Origin: Kocuria palustris | GTDB taxonomy: Bacteria; Actinomycetota; Actinomycetes; Actinomycetales; Micrococcaceae | Length of the DNA stretch: 64,000 nt | Assembly (NCBI RefSeq): GCF_016907795.1 | Contig: NZ_JAFBCR010000001.1 | Coordinates: 62,001 to 126,000 of the forward strand | Direction of reading: 5' to 3' | In this document: piece after piece, positions 63,976-64,000 of the stretch | Layout of the letters: each line of letters starts with the position of its first letter | Position numbering within the stretch: the stretch's first letter is position 1 | Notes under the pieces: model-generated | The model's database searches: none | Seen by the model: only the letters and a program-made list of their open reading frames with translations | What the model was told of the DNA's origin: nothing | Made by a program: the position numbers and the translations under genes

Positions 63976-64000
63976 TCAGGAGGTGACCGTGAACGTGATC
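63976..64000. other. Edge of the next gene (strand unresolved)
   Basis: Two readings compete. On the plus strand AGGAGG (63978-63983) lies five bases before GTG 63989, a good start for a gene running off the window, possibly comEC. On the minus strand an open frame ending ITFTVTS stops at 63976-63978 and could be the end of a gene entering from the right. The window is too short to decide. Confidence 0.3.

Overview
The window is 64 kb of very GC-rich, almost gap-free DNA carrying housekeeping genes of a high-GC Gram-positive bacterium (Actinomycetota). The gene order fits the Micrococcaceae (Kocuria/Micrococcus/Arthrobacter-like): yebC-ruvC-ruvA-ruvB-yajC-secD-secF-rel, then DUF349-hisS-aspS, then rarA ... 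rpsD ... DUF948-alaS-ruvX-mltG-aroE-aroC-aroK-aroB-efp-nusB-pyrR-pyrB-pyrC-carA-carB-pyrF-mihF-gmk-rpoZ-coaBC-metK-priA, then leuS-degV-comEA. MihF, a helicase-dead PriA, a single bifunctional Rel, frequent GTG/TTG starts and TANNNT -10 boxes (two placed for leaderless mRNAs) also point to Actinobacteria. The family is inferred from gene order; I cannot name the species.

Layout. 1-0.4 kb: 3' end of a GatD-like amidotransferase. 0.6-8.0 kb: YebC, Holliday-junction proteins RuvCAB and the Sec accessory proteins YajC/SecD/SecF. 8.1-13.5 kb: Rel, a solo AbiEi-like protein and a DUF349 protein. 13.7-21.5 kb: HisRS, an APC permease, AspRS, a hydrolase, DTD and RarA. 21.5-26.1 kb: a glycerol operon glpD-glpF-glpK. 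26.3-29 kb: ribosomal protein S4 with a structured leader, then a secreted subtilisin on the minus strand. 29.2-38.9 kb: a long plus-strand run DUF948-alaS-ruvX-mltG-aroECKB. 39.0-40.2 kb: efp-nusB. 40.3-49.4 kb: the complete de novo UMP operon except pyrD and pyrE, preceded by a PyrR-type RNA element. 49.5-56.3 kb: mihF-gmk-rpoZ-coaBC-metK-priA. 56.4-58.5 kb: a minus-strand hydrolase-glycosyltransferase pair. 58.7-63.5 kb: leuS-degV-comEA. The window ends with a small membrane-protein ORF and the edge of another gene.

Most adjacent plus-strand genes overlap by ATGA/GTGA or lie a few bases apart, so they are probably translationally coupled operons: ruvA-ruvB, secD-secF, glpD-glpF, DUF948-137 aa protein, ruvX-mltG-aroE, aroC-aroK, efp-nusB, pyrR through pyrF, metK-priA, leuS-degV. 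Clear hairpin terminators separate several units.

I found no mobile element, prophage, CRISPR array, rRNA or tRNA, and no obviously new multi-gene system. The best signals are regulatory: a near-consensus actinobacterial LexA box at ruvA, a PyrR-binding loop whose stem includes the pyrR Shine-Dalgarno bases, a multi-hairpin rpsD leader, and a palindrome at the glp promoter. Unusual protein features include a lysine/serine-rich head on GlpK, an acidic insertion in RarA and a degenerate PriA.
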